45,327 nt of DNA from Bryobacterales bacterium (GTDB lineage: Bacteria > Acidobacteriota > Terriglobia > Bryobacterales > UBA6623), in the NCBI GenBank assembly GCA_022824585.1, contig JAJDZN010000184.1, positions 1-45,327 of the forward strand, in the 5' to 3' direction. Below the pieces are notes generated by a model. It searched no databases and was not told the DNA's origin. It saw only the letters and a list, made by a program, of their open reading frames with translations. Below, in pieces: positions 44,240 to 45,327 of the stretch. The position numbers were made by a program, and so were the translations under genes. Numbering within the stretch: position 1 is the stretch's first letter; each line of letters starts with the position of its first letter.

Positions 44240-44264
44240 CTTGGTTGCGTCGGCCGAACCCATA
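44240..44264 (+). promoter_or_regulatory. Possible heat-shock (sigma-32-like) promoter of groES-groEL
   Basis: CTTGGT at 44240-44245 and CCCATA at 44259-44264 are separated by 13 bases. They approximate the CTTGAA and CCCCAT elements of sigma-32 promoters. The match is partial and the call tentative. Confidence 0.3.
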
Positions 44265-44382
44265 GCTCCGCTGGCGCTACCCCCTTTTCACAACGATCAG
44301 GGAATCGCATCGCTTGCTGGGCGGGATCCGTGCCAAGACACCGGATCGCGCTACCTACGAAAGACGGAGGAACCATACCACT

Positions 44383-44673
44383 GTGACAATCCAACCCCTA
44401 GGCAACCGCCTCGTTGCTGAGCGCATTTCAGCAGAAGAGCAGATCGTCGGCGGAATCATCATTCCCGACTCTGCCAAGGAAAAGGGTCAGACCGCCAAGG
44501 TCATCGCCGCCGGGCCGGGCACCAAGAATGATGACGGCAGCGTCGTGCCCCTCGACGTGAAAACCGGCGACACGGTCATGATCGGCAAGTACGCGGGTAA
44601 CGAGGTCAGCGTTGACGGTACGGAGTACTTGATCCTGACCGAAGACGATGTTCTCGGCGTGGTCGAGGGCTAG
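44383..44673 (+). CDS. groES: Co-chaperonin GroES
   Basis: The 96-residue protein (GTG start) reads VTIQPLGNRLVAERISAEEQ at the N-terminus. The mobile loop that binds GroEL is in EEQIVGGIIIPDSAKEKGQT, and the beta-barrel follows with KVIAAGPGTKNDDG, VKTGDTVMIGKYAGNEVSVD and the end YLILTEDDVLGVVEG. GroES heptamers cap the GroEL folding chamber. GGAGGA at 44366-44371 is the ribosome binding site, 11 bases before the GTG. The frame continues upstream to 44314, but without GroES similarity. groEL follows 69 bases downstream in the usual order, with its own ribosome binding site. Confidence 0.96.
   Translation: MTIQPLGNRLVAERISAEEQIVGGIIIPDSAKEKGQTAKVIAAGPGTKNDDGSVVPLDVKTGDTVMIGKYAGNEVSVDGTEYLILTEDDVLGVVEG

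Positions 44674-45327
<654 letters not shown>

Noticed and set aside
44181..44382. CIRCE element before groES
   Set aside because: The TTAGCACTC-N9-GAGTGCTAA pattern is absent; the palindrome present has a different sequence.

Overview
The window is a GC-rich stretch (roughly 64% by eye) of a bacterial chromosome. It is densely coded, with about 38 convincing protein genes on both strands and two partial genes at the edges (nnr on the left, groEL on the right). A LolD-type lipoprotein-export ATPase, a SPOR-domain cell-envelope protein and many Sec/Tat-like signal peptides indicate a Gram-negative envelope. Secreted quinoprotein-like propellers, secreted sulfatases and an exported Gfo/Idh/MocA protein recall Acidobacteriota or a similar lineage, but that assignment is an inference and was not tested. 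No rRNA, tRNA, CRISPR array or intact insertion sequence was seen.

Left part (1-9.1 kb): a leftward run of SpoIIE-type phosphatase, two-TM K+ channel with an RCK domain, and NAD(P)HX epimerase, each pair joined by a one-base TGATG overlap. A rightward NfeD-type membrane protease and slipin pair follows, then a SPOR protein facing the leftward folD-rsgA pair. Two perfect hairpins sit where SPOR and rsgA converge.

Restriction island (9.06-12.96 kb): a full-length EcoRII homologue and a Dcm/M.EcoRII-like methyltransferase with an N-terminal helix-turn-helix. The region is visibly less GC-rich than its surroundings and is flanked on both sides by gene-poor DNA, so it was probably acquired.

Central part (13-25 kb): a complete Anbu cluster (circularly permuted ATP-grasp, alpha-E protein, Anbu peptidase, transglutaminase), an NCS2 permease with an extra C-terminal domain, recD2, then a leftward SDR-aroK-lolD group, and an AtuA-family (DUF1446) protein.

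The 25.1-30.4 kb segment is the least explained. It is a leftward apparent operon of two different secreted PQQ-type propeller proteins, an EhpF-like atypical adenylate-forming enzyme and a small secreted SnoaL-like protein. This is my best candidate for an undescribed system.

Right part (30.4-45.3 kb): a 21-bp tandem repeat lies before a lone B12-binding mutase subunit. Next comes a pantothenate operon in which a DUF2520 protein precedes panB and panC and could be the missing ketopantoate reductase, with a sulfatase coupled to panC. After that are a secreted Gfo/Idh/MocA protein, homoserine dehydrogenase beside a DhnA/ADH-synthase-type aldolase, a tandem alpha/beta hydrolase whose second half lacks the nucleophile, a long-form GMP synthase, a second sulfatase, and groES-groEL.
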